A DNA stretch of 49,551 nt from Streptomyces luteolifulvus (GCF_008806595.1 NZ_VZRB01000008.1:1-49551); one strand, 5' to 3'. Shown: positions 41,292-49,551, counted from the stretch's first letter. The notes: generated from the letters alone by a model not told the origin. Made by a program: numbers and translations.

Positions 41292-42455
41292 TCACGAGGT
41301 CCCTTCCACATCCACCCACGCGCGGCTCCGGGCGGACCGCTCCATCGCGTCCAGTACGGCGGCGCTGTGCACGGCGTCCCGCAGGGTCGCCCCGTGCGGC
41401 GTGCCCTCGGCGACGGACCGCAGGAAGCGACAGGCCTCGACGACCTTGAGGTCGTCATAGCCCATGGCGTTCGCCGCGCCCGGCTGGAACGCGCCGAACT
41501 CGCCGTCGCCCGGGCCGACGTACACCGTGCTGACGGGCTGGTCCTGGTAGTCCGTGCCGCGGCTGACGCCGAGCTCGTTCATCCGGCGGAAGTCCCAGAA
41601 CACCGCGCCCCGGGTGCCGTGCACCTCGAAGCCGTAGTTGTTCTGCTCGCCGACCGAGACCCGGCAGGCCTCCAGGACACCGCGGGCGCCGGAGGCGAAG
41701 CGCAGCAGGCAGCCGACGTAGTCCTCGTTCTCGACCGGGCCGAGCTCACCGCCCGCGGCACGCGAGTGACCCGCGGTCGCGGCGGTGGGGCGGGCCCGCT
41801 CGGGCAGAAAGACGGCGGTGTCGGCGGTCAGGGACGTGATGTCGCCGAGCAGATACCGGGCCAGGTCCGCGCCGTGCGAGGCGAGGTCGCCGAGCACTCC
41901 GCTGCCGCCGCGCTCCCGCTCGTACCGCCAGGTCAGCGCGCTGTCGGGATGGGCCGCGTAGTCGCTGAACAGCCGCATGCGGACATGGGTGACCGTGCCG
42001 ATCGAGCCGGAGGCGATCAGCTCACGGGCCGCCTCGACGGCGGGCGCGTTGCGGTAGTTGAAGCCGACCGCTCCCTGGACGCCCGCCTCGGCGACGGCGT
42101 CGGCGACCGCACGGGCGTCGGCCGCCGTCAGGCCCACCGGCTTCTCGATCCAGATGTGTTTGCCGGCCCCGGCCATCGCGACACCGATCTCACGGTGCAG
42201 GAAGTTGGGGGCGGTGATGCTCACCGCCTGCACCCGGGGATCCGCCGCCACCTCGCGCCAGTCACGGGTCGTCGAGGCGAACCCGAACTGCGCGGCGGCC
42301 TGTTCGGCCCGGCCGGGTACCTCCTCGGCGACCGTCACCAACCGCGGACGCAGCGGAAGATCCGGGTAGTGGTGCAGGACACGGGCGTACGCCTGGGTGT
42401 GCACCCGGCCCATCCAGCCGAACCCGACGACGGCGACACCGAGCGCATCCACCAT
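41292..42455 (-). CDS. Gfo/Idh/MocA oxidoreductase
   Basis: A 387-residue dehydrogenase. VGFGWMGRVH near residue 10 is the cofactor motif, EKPVG holds the catalytic Lys, and DLASHGADLARYL supplies the Asp/His pair. The C-terminal domain extends to VHSAAVLDAMERSA, as in myo-/scyllo-inositol and glycoside dehydrogenases. The ATG at 42455 follows AGAAGGG; longer frames run through the divergent LacI gene. It is probably repressed by that LacI protein through the palindromes between them. The exact sugar substrate is unknown. Confidence 0.87.
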   Translation of the reverse strand: MVDALGVAVVGFGWMGRVHTQAYARVLHHYPDLPLRPRLVTVAEEVPGRAEQAAAQFGFASTTRDWREVAADPRVQAVSITAPNFLHREIGVAMAGAGKHIWIEKPVGLTAADARAVADAVAEAGVQGAVGFNYRNAPAVEAARELIASGSIGTVTHVRMRLFSDYAAHPDSALTWRYERERGGSGVLGDLASHGADLARYLLGDITSLTADTAVFLPERARPTAATAGHSRAAGGELGPVENEDYVGCLLRFASGARGVLEACRVSVGEQNNYGFEVHGTRGAVFWDFRRMNELGVSRGTDYQDQPVSTVYVGPGDGEFGAFQPGAANAMGYDDLKVVEACRFLRSVAEGTPHGATLRDAVHSAAVLDAMERSARSRAWVDVEGTS

Positions 42456-42477
42456 GACAGCCCTTCTCTGGCGCTTT

Positions 42478-42571
42478 TGGACCGGTCCACAACCTGTCCA
42501 GGTCACCCTGAGCTTCATAACGAGTGGTGTCAACCCCTTTGACAACCCGGCGTGCCCCATGGAACGGTCCA
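42478..42571. promoter_or_regulatory. Two LacI-type palindromes and a back-to-back -35 palindrome
   Basis: TGGACCGGTCCA (42478-42489) is a perfect 12-bp palindrome, and TGGAACGGTCCA (42560-42571) is the same with one change. They flank the divergent promoter region, one 22 nt before the Gfo/Idh ATG and one 4 nt before the LacI ATG. Between them, TGTCAA-cccct-TTGACA (42528-42544) forms another palindrome that contains a -35-like box for each direction. This is the arrangement expected for DNA looping by a LacI dimer or tetramer. Confidence 0.65.
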
Positions 42572-42575
42572 GAAC

Positions 42576-43580
42576 ATGAAACCGCCGACCATCCGCGACG
42601 TGGCCGAACACGCCGGCGTCTCCAAGTCGCTGGTGTCGCTGGTGCTGCGCGGCTCCGCCCAGGTGCGGCCGGAGAAGCGGGAGGCGGTGCTGCGTTCCGT
42701 ACGCGAACTCGGCTACCGCCCGAACGCGGCGGCGCGCAGCCTCAGCGAGCAGCGCACCCGCACCGTCGGCGTCCTCCTCCACGACCTGCGCAATCCCTGG
42801 TACGTGGATCTCCTCGACGGACTGAACCCGCTGCTGCACGACCACGGCCTGCACATGCTGCTGGCCGACGCCCGGCTGAGCCGTCGTACCGGACAGGATC
42901 TGACCGGCCCGTTCCTGGACCTGCGGGCCGACGGCCTGGTCGTGGTCGGCACGCTGCCCGACCCGGCCGCCCTCGGCGCGGTGGCCGAGCGGATGCCGGT
43001 CGTGGTGGCCGGCGCCCGCGACCCGGTTCCGCCCGGTGTCGACGTCGTCGCGGGTGACGACGAGCAGGGCACGCGACTGGTCACCGAGCACCTCGTCGGC
43101 CTCGGCCACCGCCGTATCGCGCACCTTGCGGGCTACGGAGCCGTCGGAGAACTGCGCCGCCGCAGCTTCGAGGCGACCATGCGGGGCCACGGCCTCGGCG
43201 CCGAAGCGGCCGTCGAGTCCTGCGACATGACGGAGGAGGGCGGCTACCGCGCCACCGTCCGTCTGCTCGGCCGCCCGGTGCGGCCCACCGCCGTGATCGC
43301 CGTCAACGACATCGCCGCCGTCGGCGCGCTGTCGGCCGCCGGGGAACTCGGCCTGCGCGTTCCGCACGACCTGTCCGTGACCGGCTACGACAACACGAGC
43401 ATCTCGCGGCTGCGCCATCTGTGGCTGACCACCGTCGACAACGCGGGGCACGAGGTCGGCCGCCGCGCCGCGCGCTGCCTCCTCGACCGTATCGAGGCGC
43501 CCGGGGGAGCGGGGCGCGTCCAACTGGCGGCGCCCGCGCTGGAGATCCGCGGGACCACGGGAGCGCCGCCTACAGGTTGA
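42576..43580 (+). CDS. LacI-family regulator
   Basis: A 334-residue regulator. MKPPTIRDVAEHAGVSKSLV is the LacI helix-turn-helix, with the hinge helix around NAAARSLSEQRTRTVGVLL. The effector domain resembles sugar-responsive LacI proteins: VTEHLVGLGHRRIAHLAG, VIAVNDIAAVGAL and VPHDLSVTGYDN. The start at 42576 puts the operator-like palindrome 4 nt upstream with no clear ribosome site, so the transcript may be nearly leaderless and directly self-repressed. It diverges from the Gfo/Idh gene and overlaps the convergent cupin gene by 11 nt at its end. Confidence 0.88.
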   Translation: MKPPTIRDVAEHAGVSKSLVSLVLRGSAQVRPEKREAVLRSVRELGYRPNAAARSLSEQRTRTVGVLLHDLRNPWYVDLLDGLNPLLHDHGLHMLLADARLSRRTGQDLTGPFLDLRADGLVVVGTLPDPAALGAVAERMPVVVAGARDPVPPGVDVVAGDDEQGTRLVTEHLVGLGHRRIAHLAGYGAVGELRRRSFEATMRGHGLGAEAAVESCDMTEEGGYRATVRLLGRPVRPTAVIAVNDIAAVGALSAAGELGLRVPHDLSVTGYDNTSISRLRHLWLTTVDNAGHEVGRRAARCLLDRIEAPGGAGRVQLAAPALEIRGTTGAPPTG

Positions 43581-43914
43581 TGGCGTACACCTTGCGCAGC
43601 GTCTCGTGCACCGTCCAGGTCGTACGGTCGCCCGCCCGCAGCACGGCCATGTCGCCGGGCCCGACGGTCAGCGTCGGCCCGTCCGCCACCTCGATGGTCG
43701 CGGAACCGCCGAGCACCACGAACAGTTCGTCCGCCTCGGTGTCGGTGACCACCCCCGGGGTGATCTGCCAGATGCCCCGGATCCGGCGGCCGTCCGCCGA
43801 CTCCCAGACGACCCTTCCGCTCACCTCCGGTGTCCCGGAGACGATCTGCTCCGGGGCGAGGGGCTCGGGTTCGAGCTCGGCGTCGGGGACATGGAGGGCG
43901 AAGCTGTGGGTCAT
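43570..43914 (-). CDS. Small cupin-domain protein
   Basis: A 114-residue single-domain cupin of the Cupin_3 type. Conserved features are IRGIWQITPGVV, then ADELFVVLGGSATIEVADG and VGPGDMAVLRAGDRTTW. The metal ligands of the classic cupin motif are only partly kept, as is common in this subgroup. Function unknown; related proteins are often called DUF861 and occur with sugar or ureide metabolism. The ATG at 43914 is clear. The gap 43915-44106 to the tRNA shows only a -10-like TAGGGT at 44063-44068. Confidence 0.8.
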   Translation of the reverse strand: MTHSFALHVPDAELEPEPLAPEQIVSGTPEVSGRVVWESADGRRIRGIWQITPGVVTDTEADELFVVLGGSATIEVADGPTLTVGPGDMAVLRAGDRTTWTVHETLRKVYAINL

Positions 43915-44106
43915 ACGGCGACCCTAGCGAGATCGTTCCCCGCCAGGACGCCGACAGAGTGTGCGGTACCGGCCCCGGTGACAGGACACTTCGTCGCGCC
44001 GGGGACACCCTGGTGAACGCCGTCCGGCAGGCCGACAGCCACGTCGGATCGACCGCATGAGGTAGGGTTCACCTGCGTGTTCCCACGAGTCACCGTGGCA
44101 CCGCAC

Positions 44107-44180
<74 letters not shown>

Positions 44181-44207
44181 CAGCCGAACCGGCTGTCTGT
44201 CCGGGAC

Positions 44208-44250
44208 AGGGCCTTGGACCACTTCGGTGGGACAAGGCCCTCGGTCGTTT
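44208..44250 (+). terminator. Strong terminator after the second tRNA-Pro
   Basis: AGGGCCTTG (44208-44216) pairs with CAAGGCCCT (44233-44241). Inside is CCAC-TTCG-GTGG, a stable UUCG tetraloop, and CGGTCGTTTTC follows. A shorter hairpin, GACAGCCG-aac-CGGCTGTC, lies directly after the tRNA. Confidence 0.8.
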
Positions 44251-44339
44251 TCCGGGCCGCTCCTCGCGCCGACGCGACGCGGGCGCTCCAGGCGTAGATT
44301 GAAAAGTGCCGGCCGCGAGGGCCGGAGCAGTTCCTGGAC

Positions 44340-45455
44340 GTGGTGAGCGCGATGACCGGAGGGATCCTGCCCCGGGGGCCCGGGACCCTCACGCCCGACA
44401 CGCTGACGGCCGACCCGTACAACGCCCAGACCCCCGCGGTCGCGCTCGCCGAATGGATCACGCCCGTGGACGCGTTCTTCGTCCGCGCTCACTTCGCAGT
44501 CCCGCGGCTGGAGCCGGGGAGGTGGCGGCTGCGCCTCGGCGGTCTGGTCGGGGCACCCTGCGAGGTCCGGTACGACGAGCTGCCGGCGCTGGGGATGCGG
44601 GAGCTCGACGTCGTGCTGGAATGTGCCGGGAACGGACGCGGCCGGATGACCCCGCCACCGCCGGGACTGCCCTGGGGCGAGCGGGCGGTGGGCTGTGCAC
44701 GGTTCGGCGGTGTGCCGTTCCGGGCGGTCGCCGCGCGGGCCCGGCCGGACCCGCGGGCGGTGGAGTTCGTGTTCACCGGAGCGGACGCCGGCGACGAGCA
44801 CGGCCGGAGCGTGGCCTTCGAACGCAGTCTGCCGCTGGAGGTCGCGCTGCACCCGGACACCCTGCTGGCCACCCATATGAACGGTGAACCGCTCGCCCCC
44901 GTCCACGGGGCCCCGGTGCGCCTGGTGGTGCCGGGCCGGTTCGGGGTGGCCGATGTGAAGTGGCTCGTCGGGGCCCGGGCCGTGGCCGAACCGTTCACCG
45001 GGGTGTTCCAGACCGACGAGTACGTCTACCGCGACGCCCGCGGCGGTACGGCCGACGGCCCGGTCACCACCCTGCGCGTCAAGTCGCTGATCACCGCCCC
45101 GGAGCCGGAGGCGGTCCTCGCGCTCGGCACCGCGGTGACCGTCCGCGGCTGGGCCTGGTCGGGCGGTGTACCCGTGCGGCTGGTCCAGGTCCGGGCGGAC
45201 GACGACGCATGGCACCGGGCCCGCCTCGACCGCCCGAGCGGACCGTATGCATGGACGGGGTGGTCGCTGCGCTGGACCCCGCGGCGGACCGGGCACCACC
45301 GGCTGCAGGCCCGCGCGAGTGACGCGCACGGCGAGACACAGCCGCTGCGGGCTCCGTGGAACGCCCAGGGCTACGGCTGCAACGCGGCGGCCGGCGTGGA
45401 CGTGCTGGTCCGGCGACGGTCCGGCCGGCCGGGGGACGCGGGACAGCCCGACTGA
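44340..45455 (+). CDS. Sulfite oxidase-type molybdopterin oxidoreductase
   Basis: A 371-residue enzyme of the sulfite oxidase family. VVLECAGNGR contains Cys95, the molybdenum ligand. FFVRAHF near residue 46 and DVKWLVGARAVAEPFTG are typical of the cofactor domain, and the C-terminal third is the Ig-like dimerisation domain. There is no Tat signal and no heme domain, so it is likely cytosolic, using an unidentified electron acceptor. GTG 44340 or ATG 44352 is the start. It precedes two sulfur-transfer genes, fitting oxidation of sulfite to sulfate. Confidence 0.88.
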   Translation: MVSAMTGGILPRGPGTLTPDTLTADPYNAQTPAVALAEWITPVDAFFVRAHFAVPRLEPGRWRLRLGGLVGAPCEVRYDELPALGMRELDVVLECAGNGRGRMTPPPPGLPWGERAVGCARFGGVPFRAVAARARPDPRAVEFVFTGADAGDEHGRSVAFERSLPLEVALHPDTLLATHMNGEPLAPVHGAPVRLVVPGRFGVADVKWLVGARAVAEPFTGVFQTDEYVYRDARGGTADGPVTTLRVKSLITAPEPEAVLALGTAVTVRGWAWSGGVPVRLVQVRADDDAWHRARLDRPSGPYAWTGWSLRWTPRRTGHHRLQARASDAHGETQPLRAPWNAQGYGCNAAAGVDVLVRRRSGRPGDAGQPD

Positions 45456-45480
45456 CGACGAGTTCGAGAGCGGGGCCGAC

Positions 45481-46863
45481 ATGGACGAGTACGAGATCGG
45501 GATCGTCACCACCGCCCCGCTCGGCGACACCAGCTACCTCCTGGTCAGCGGTGACGAGGCCGCCCTGGTCGATCCCCAGCGGGACTGCTGGGGGCTGCTC
45601 GCGGACTGCGACGCACGCGGGGTGCGGGTCCGGTACGTCCTGGAGACACATGTGCACAACGACTACGTCTCCGGTGCCCTGGAGGTACGGGCCGCCACCG
45701 GCGCCACCGTGGCCGGACCCGCCCGGGCCGCCTACGCCTTCGAGCATCTTCCCCTGGCCGAGGACGACGAGATCACCGTCGGGGAATTGCTGGTCCGGGC
45801 CATGGAGACGCCCGGCCACACCGCCGAGCACACCTCGTACCTGGTCCTCGGCGACCGCGAGCGCGACCCGAGGGCCGTGTTCACCGGCGGCAGCCTGCTG
45901 GTCGGCAGCTCGGGCCGCACCGATCTGTCGGGCGAGGAACGGACCGAGAGCCTCGCCCACGCACAGTTCCGGTCGCTGCGACGGCTGGCCCTGCTGCCGG
46001 ACGGCACCCGGGTACTGCCCACCCACGGGGCCGGCAGCTCCTGTGCCGCCGGGCCGGCATCGGGGGAACGGACGACGACGGTGGGCGCGGAGCGGCGCGC
46101 CAATCCGGCGCTGGCGGTGGACGAGGAGGAGTTCGTCAGCGAGCGGTTCGGGCTGCCCCCGTACCCGGCGTACTACCGGCACATGGCCTCGATCAACCGC
46201 GCCGGGCCCACCGTGCTCGGAGGTCCGCCCCGCGGCGCCCGGCCGCTCACGCCGGAGACCGTGGCCCGGCTGACCGGCGGCGGGGCGCTGGTGGTCGACG
46301 CCCGTGACCGCCGGACGTTCGCCCGGGCGCATCTGCCCGGATCGCTCTGCGACGAACTGGACGACGGCTTCGCCGGCCTGGTCGGGCAGGTCGTGCCCTT
46401 CGGCACACCCCTGGTCCTGGTCCTCCCGGAACCGGCGGGCGAGGCAGCGGCCGAAGCGGTGACCCAGTTGCTGCGGATCGGCTACGAGCGGGTCGAGGGC
46501 TATCTGGACGGCGGCATCGAATGCTGGCAGGCCGAGGGCCGCCCGGTCGGTTCCTTCCGTACCGCGGACCCCGCCGACCTGCTCGCGCTCCTCGCGCGCG
46601 GCGCCCCGGTGCGCATCCTCGACGTCCGGTCCCCGAACGAGCCCGGAACCGTACCGGGAGCACTGGCCATTCCGGTCGGCGAACTGCCCCGGCGGCTCGC
46701 CGAGATCCCCCGGGACCGCGAGGTGTGGACGGTCTGCAGTCGCGGGCGCCGCGCGGCCGCCGCGGCCAGCCTCCTCGACCGGGCCGGCATCCCGGTCACC
46801 GCGGTGGTCAGGGGCGGCGCACACGACCTGATACAGCCGATCATTGAAGGGAGAGCAGGATGA
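45481..46863 (+). CDS. MBL-fold persulfide dioxygenase-like protein with two rhodanese domains
   Basis: A 460-residue fusion. The N-terminal metallo-beta-lactamase domain (1-about 250) has THVHND at 56-61 with Tyr62 in place of the usual second His, as in mononuclear ETHE1/CstB-like persulfide dioxygenases. GHTAEHTSY, GGSLLVGSSGRTDL and LPTHGAGSSC follow. Two rhodanese domains occupy the C-terminal half. The first (VVDARDRRTFARAHLPGS) has no active Cys; the second has VCSRGRRAA with a candidate Cys. It likely oxidises glutathione- or mycothiol-persulfide and passes sulfur onward. ATG 45481; the next gene's ATG overlaps its stop. Confidence 0.85.
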   Translation: MDEYEIGIVTTAPLGDTSYLLVSGDEAALVDPQRDCWGLLADCDARGVRVRYVLETHVHNDYVSGALEVRAATGATVAGPARAAYAFEHLPLAEDDEITVGELLVRAMETPGHTAEHTSYLVLGDRERDPRAVFTGGSLLVGSSGRTDLSGEERTESLAHAQFRSLRRLALLPDGTRVLPTHGAGSSCAAGPASGERTTTVGAERRANPALAVDEEEFVSERFGLPPYPAYYRHMASINRAGPTVLGGPPRGARPLTPETVARLTGGGALVVDARDRRTFARAHLPGSLCDELDDGFAGLVGQVVPFGTPLVLVLPEPAGEAAAEAVTQLLRIGYERVEGYLDGGIECWQAEGRPVGSFRTADPADLLALLARGAPVRILDVRSPNEPGTVPGALAIPVGELPRRLAEIPRDREVWTVCSRGRRAAAAASLLDRAGIPVTAVVRGGAHDLIQPIIEGRAG

Positions 46864-47711
46864 GTACGAACGGTTACGCACATCCGGAGACGCTGGTCGA
46901 CACGGAGTGGCTGGCAGGCCATCTGACCGACAGGACACTGCGGATCATCGACGTCGACGAGGACACCAGCGCCTACGACAGCGGCCACATCCCCGGCTCC
47001 GTCGGCTGGAACTGGACGACCGACCTGCACACCGAGGTCGGCCGGGAGTACGTCGACCGCGTCGGCCTCGCAGAACTTCTCGGCGCGGCCGGCGTGGCGG
47101 ACGACACCACCGTCGTGCTGTACGGCGGCAACAACAACTGGTTCGCCGCCTACGCCTACTGGGTCCTGCGGCTGCGCGGCTTCGAGAAGGCGAAGCTGCT
47201 CGACGGGGGCCGCAAGAAGTGGGAGCTGGAGAGCCGCCCGATGACACGGGAGACCGTGGACCATCCGCGCACCTCCTTCGAGGTGACCGGGCCGGCCCAC
47301 CCCGAGATCCGTGCCCTGCGCGACGAGGTGCTGGCCAAGGAGGAAACCGGCATCGGCCTGGTCGACGTACGTTCCCCCGAGGAGTTCCGGGGCGAGAAGC
47401 TGGCGCCTCCACACCTTCCGCAGGAACAGGCGCAGGTGCCGGGCCACATTCCGCACGCGGCGAACATCCCCTGGGCGCAGGCCGCCAACGACGACGGGAC
47501 GTTCAAGTCGGCGGCGCAACTGCGCGACCTGTACGAGGCCAAGGGCATCACCCCGGACAGCGAGGTCATCGCGTACTGCCGTATCGGCGAACGCTCCTCG
47601 CACACCTGGTTCGCCCTGCACGAGCTGCTCGGCTACCCGGACGTCAAGAACTACGACGGCTCCTGGACCGAGTACGGCTCGCTGGTGGGTGTGCCCGTGG
47701 AGATGGGGTGA
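46860..47711 (+). CDS. Thiosulfate/3-mercaptopyruvate sulfurtransferase
   Basis: A 283-residue tandem rhodanese enzyme. The first domain lacks a catalytic Cys. The second has AYCRIGERSSHTWF, the active Cys loop (CRIGERS) of actinobacterial thiosulfate sulfurtransferases. VDVRSPEEFRGE and VPGHIPHAANIPW are standard rhodanese blocks. It moves sulfane sulfur from thiosulfate to an acceptor. The ATG overlaps the stop of the MBL-rhodanese gene by 4 nt, so both are translated together. A perfect 13-bp hairpin ends the operon. Confidence 0.93.
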   Translation: MSTNGYAHPETLVDTEWLAGHLTDRTLRIIDVDEDTSAYDSGHIPGSVGWNWTTDLHTEVGREYVDRVGLAELLGAAGVADDTTVVLYGGNNNWFAAYAYWVLRLRGFEKAKLLDGGRKKWELESRPMTRETVDHPRTSFEVTGPAHPEIRALRDEVLAKEETGIGLVDVRSPEEFRGEKLAPPHLPQEQAQVPGHIPHAANIPWAQAANDDGTFKSAAQLRDLYEAKGITPDSEVIAYCRIGERSSHTWFALHELLGYPDVKNYDGSWTEYGSLVGVPVEMG

Positions 47712-47739
47712 ACCCGGCCCGGCCGACGGCCACTTGATG

Positions 47740-47773
47740 AACGGCCCGGCGGAGGGTCTGCCGCCGGGCCGTT
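47740..47773. terminator. Bidirectional terminator, 13-bp perfect stem
   Basis: AACGGCCCGGCGG (47740-47752) pairs with CCGCCGGGCCGTT (47761-47773) around an 8-nt loop. It lies between the convergent sulfurtransferase and alpha/beta-hydrolase genes. Confidence 0.85.
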
Positions 47774-47821
47774 GACCGGACCGTCGGTGTCAGCAGGCCC
47801 GTGAGCGCGCGGTGTCTTTCC

Positions 47822-49411
47822 CTATACGGCCTTCAGGATCAGGCAGGCCGCGGCCGCCCCGCCGAGCACCGCGACCAGCTTGACGAGGCTGAAGGCGACC
47901 ACCGTCCACGCCACCATGCCGAGGAGACCGAGCACGAGCAGCACGGCCAGGAGCGGGGCGAGCCGGGACACCTGGCTGAACAGCTGGGAAGGCTCGGTGA
48001 CGGACGGGTTCGGCTGCTTGCCGTCACGGATGTACTCCGCGACGGCCGGGAGGTGCTGTGCGGTGAGCCCGGCGCCATGACCGCCGTCGAGATGGAGGAA
48101 CTGGACCGTGCCGGAGGGGGTGACGTCGAAGCCGGCGAACCCGCCGAGCCCGATGTCGCGCATGCCGAGCCCGCGCAGACCGCTGCACAGCCATCCGACC
48201 GGTTTGTCCCTGGAACCACAGGCGTTGACCAGAGTCGCGATCTGCAGCCGGTCGGCGAAGTCGCGCCAGCCGAACTCCCGCGGCAGCACGCTGCCGGCGA
48301 GGTACACCCGGTCGAAGCGCAGGGTCCGCACCTGGCGCAGGGACTGGCCGAACATATAGGTGCCGTTGCTGTGACCCACGAAGTGGATCCGCGCGTCCGG
48401 GTGGCGGGCGAACTGGTAGCTGTACTGGTCCTGGAACCAGCGCAGCGTTCGCCGACGGCTCACCGGAAACGCGAAGTTGAACGCCGACAGCCATCCGTAG
48501 GAGGCGGTGACCACCAGGGTCCGGCTCGTGGTTCCGTTCTGCAGCGCCCGTTCGAGGTCGGTGACCCAGCTGTTGATCCCGGCGCGGATGCCGTGGAGCA
48601 GGAACACGATGTCGGTCACCTCGGCCTCCTGCTCGGGCAGCGCCGCCGGCTCGGTGATCTCGACCGTGCCGAGGACGGCCCGGCGCAGGATGTCGTACCG
48701 CTGTCCCTCTCTGTCCTGGGGGACCTTGGACACCTTCATGATGTCCCGGTGGTCGGCCTGCGGGATGTAGAGGTCGGCCCCGGTCGCCCGGCCCTCGACG
48801 TCCCTGCTGTCCTCCGGCCGCACCAATGGGTCGGCGGCGCCGCGCACCTGGACCACCAGCGGTGCCTCGGCGCCCAGTTCGTTGAACAGCCTGATCCACT
48901 CCAGCCGGAGGTCGGTCATGAAGGCGGCACCGGCGAGGAGTTCGAGCGCGGCGAACCTGCGGAACGTGCCGGCCGCCATGATCGCGGCGACACGGGTCGG
49001 CCCATTGAGCCGGGACGGCGGGACGCCTCGGTTGGGAGCGGCGAGCAGCACGATCCGGGTCACCTGGTGGACCCACGCCGACCGATGGCCGTCCAGACGG
49101 CCGCGCCCGCACAGGTAGGCGTAGCGCAGCAGTACCCCGCCGGCACTGTGACCGACGAGGACGATCTCGCGGGCGCGTCCGCCCTCCGCCCACAGGGCGC
49201 CGATGCGTTGGTTGAGCGTGTCGGCCAGAACGGCGAGTGAGCCGCGCGTCAACGGCCTGATCCAGTCCGGGTACACCCAGACCTCGTCGTCGGCGTGCCC
49301 CGGCTCGGCCTGCAGCTTCTCGAACAACTCGTCGGCGTCGTGGCGCTTTTCGATCAGTCCTCCGACGTACACGATCAGCCGACCGCCGCCGGAGACGGAC
49401 GCATCCGTCAT
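47822..49411 (-). CDS. Tandem alpha/beta-hydrolase protein with C-terminal membrane helices
   Basis: A 529-residue protein with two alpha/beta-hydrolase (lipase/esterase-like) halves. The first half has the nucleophile elbow GHSAGG at 87-92. The second starts near residue 265 with IVFLLHGIRAGIN and has GHSNGT at 346-351. The C-terminal 55 residues contain two hydrophobic helices (LLAVLLVLGLLGMVAW and VAVLGGAAAACLI), so it is probably anchored in the membrane with the catalytic domains in the cytosol; no signal peptide is visible. Neither half can be assigned a substrate. ATG 49411. Fused paired domains are uncommon and may form an internal dimer. Confidence 0.8.
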   Translation of the reverse strand: MTDASVSGGGRLIVYVGGLIEKRHDADELFEKLQAEPGHADDEVWVYPDWIRPLTRGSLAVLADTLNQRIGALWAEGGRAREIVLVGHSAGGVLLRYAYLCGRGRLDGHRSAWVHQVTRIVLLAAPNRGVPPSRLNGPTRVAAIMAAGTFRRFAALELLAGAAFMTDLRLEWIRLFNELGAEAPLVVQVRGAADPLVRPEDSRDVEGRATGADLYIPQADHRDIMKVSKVPQDREGQRYDILRRAVLGTVEITEPAALPEQEAEVTDIVFLLHGIRAGINSWVTDLERALQNGTTSRTLVVTASYGWLSAFNFAFPVSRRRTLRWFQDQYSYQFARHPDARIHFVGHSNGTYMFGQSLRQVRTLRFDRVYLAGSVLPREFGWRDFADRLQIATLVNACGSRDKPVGWLCSGLRGLGMRDIGLGGFAGFDVTPSGTVQFLHLDGGHGAGLTAQHLPAVAEYIRDGKQPNPSVTEPSQLFSQVSRLAPLLAVLLVLGLLGMVAWTVVAFSLVKLVAVLGGAAAACLILKAV

Positions 49412-49551
49412 GCCGTTCCCCCGTTCATCCGCCCGACGGGCGATCCCCCTCGTCCGGACGGGCCCTCAGTGGCGTGGTCGCGGACGTCACCCTCCCCCCC
49501 AACTGGAGAGCACGACCCCCCCCCCCAGGGCGCGCTCGGTGGCGAGCCCCA
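49412..49551. other. Window end with long C homopolymers
   Basis: No gene is visible. The stretch contains runs of 7 C (about 49494-49500) and 12 C (about 49516-49526), unusual even for this genome and a common place for sequencing error. Confidence 0.5.

Overview
The window is a stretch of high-GC actinobacterial chromosome, almost certainly from a Streptomyces. The signs are the strong G/C bias at third codon positions, frequent GTG and TTG starts, aerobic cobalamin genes, several GntR/LacI/TetR regulators, and Streptomyces-type intergenic repeats at about 179-246, 34578-34612 and 37366-37428. No species is assigned.

Layout. 1-130: the start of an IS5-type transposase cut by the window edge. 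347-4092: housekeeping genes (TauE/SafE exporter, HAD phosphatase, cobK, cobF, DUF309). 4192-4265: tRNA-Pro(GGG). 4344-27234: a TetR regulator followed by a large surface-glycan locus with a FemAB-like transferase, a lipoprotein phosphoesterase, a large membrane protein, three GT2 glycosyltransferases, a flippase, a polysaccharide deacetylase, a secreted GH16 enzyme, a flavoprotein oxidoreductase, an APH-fold kinase, an ATP-grasp ligase, a nucleotide-sugar epimerase/decarboxylase-like SDR, a GH15 enzyme, a membrane GGDEF-EAL protein and galE. 27406-34824: an inositol-type catabolic module (GntR, iolD, a Cgl0159-like aldolase, a gutted iolC and a sugar ABC importer) ending in a broken TIM-barrel gene. 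34994-43914: a serine hydrolase, a PhyH/SDR/Gfo-Idh operon with its divergent LacI regulator, a TMEM175-type channel, a second Gfo-Idh/LacI divergent pair and a cupin. 44107-44180: a second identical tRNA-Pro(GGG). 44340-47711: a sulfur-oxidation operon (molybdoenzyme, MBL-rhodanese, sulfurtransferase). 47822-49411: a tandem alpha/beta-hydrolase membrane protein.

How the genes fit together. A 13-bp near-palindrome, TATACRNCGTAAA, occurs in four separate intergenic regions of the glycan locus: beside the tetR gene, before the first GT2 gene, before the epimerase and before galE. I did not see a good copy elsewhere in the window. This suggests one TetR-controlled regulon joining nucleotide-sugar supply, glycan assembly and possibly c-di-GMP signalling. 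The core glycan genes (9979-15242) are joined by four consecutive 4-nt stop/start overlaps.

The inositol region looks partly decayed. iolC survives only as a 51-codon minigene whose start and probable end are kept in frame with the middle missing, and a sugar-isomerase-like TIM barrel survives only as its C-terminal ~68 codons next to an intergenic repeat. The importer, iolD and the regulators are intact.
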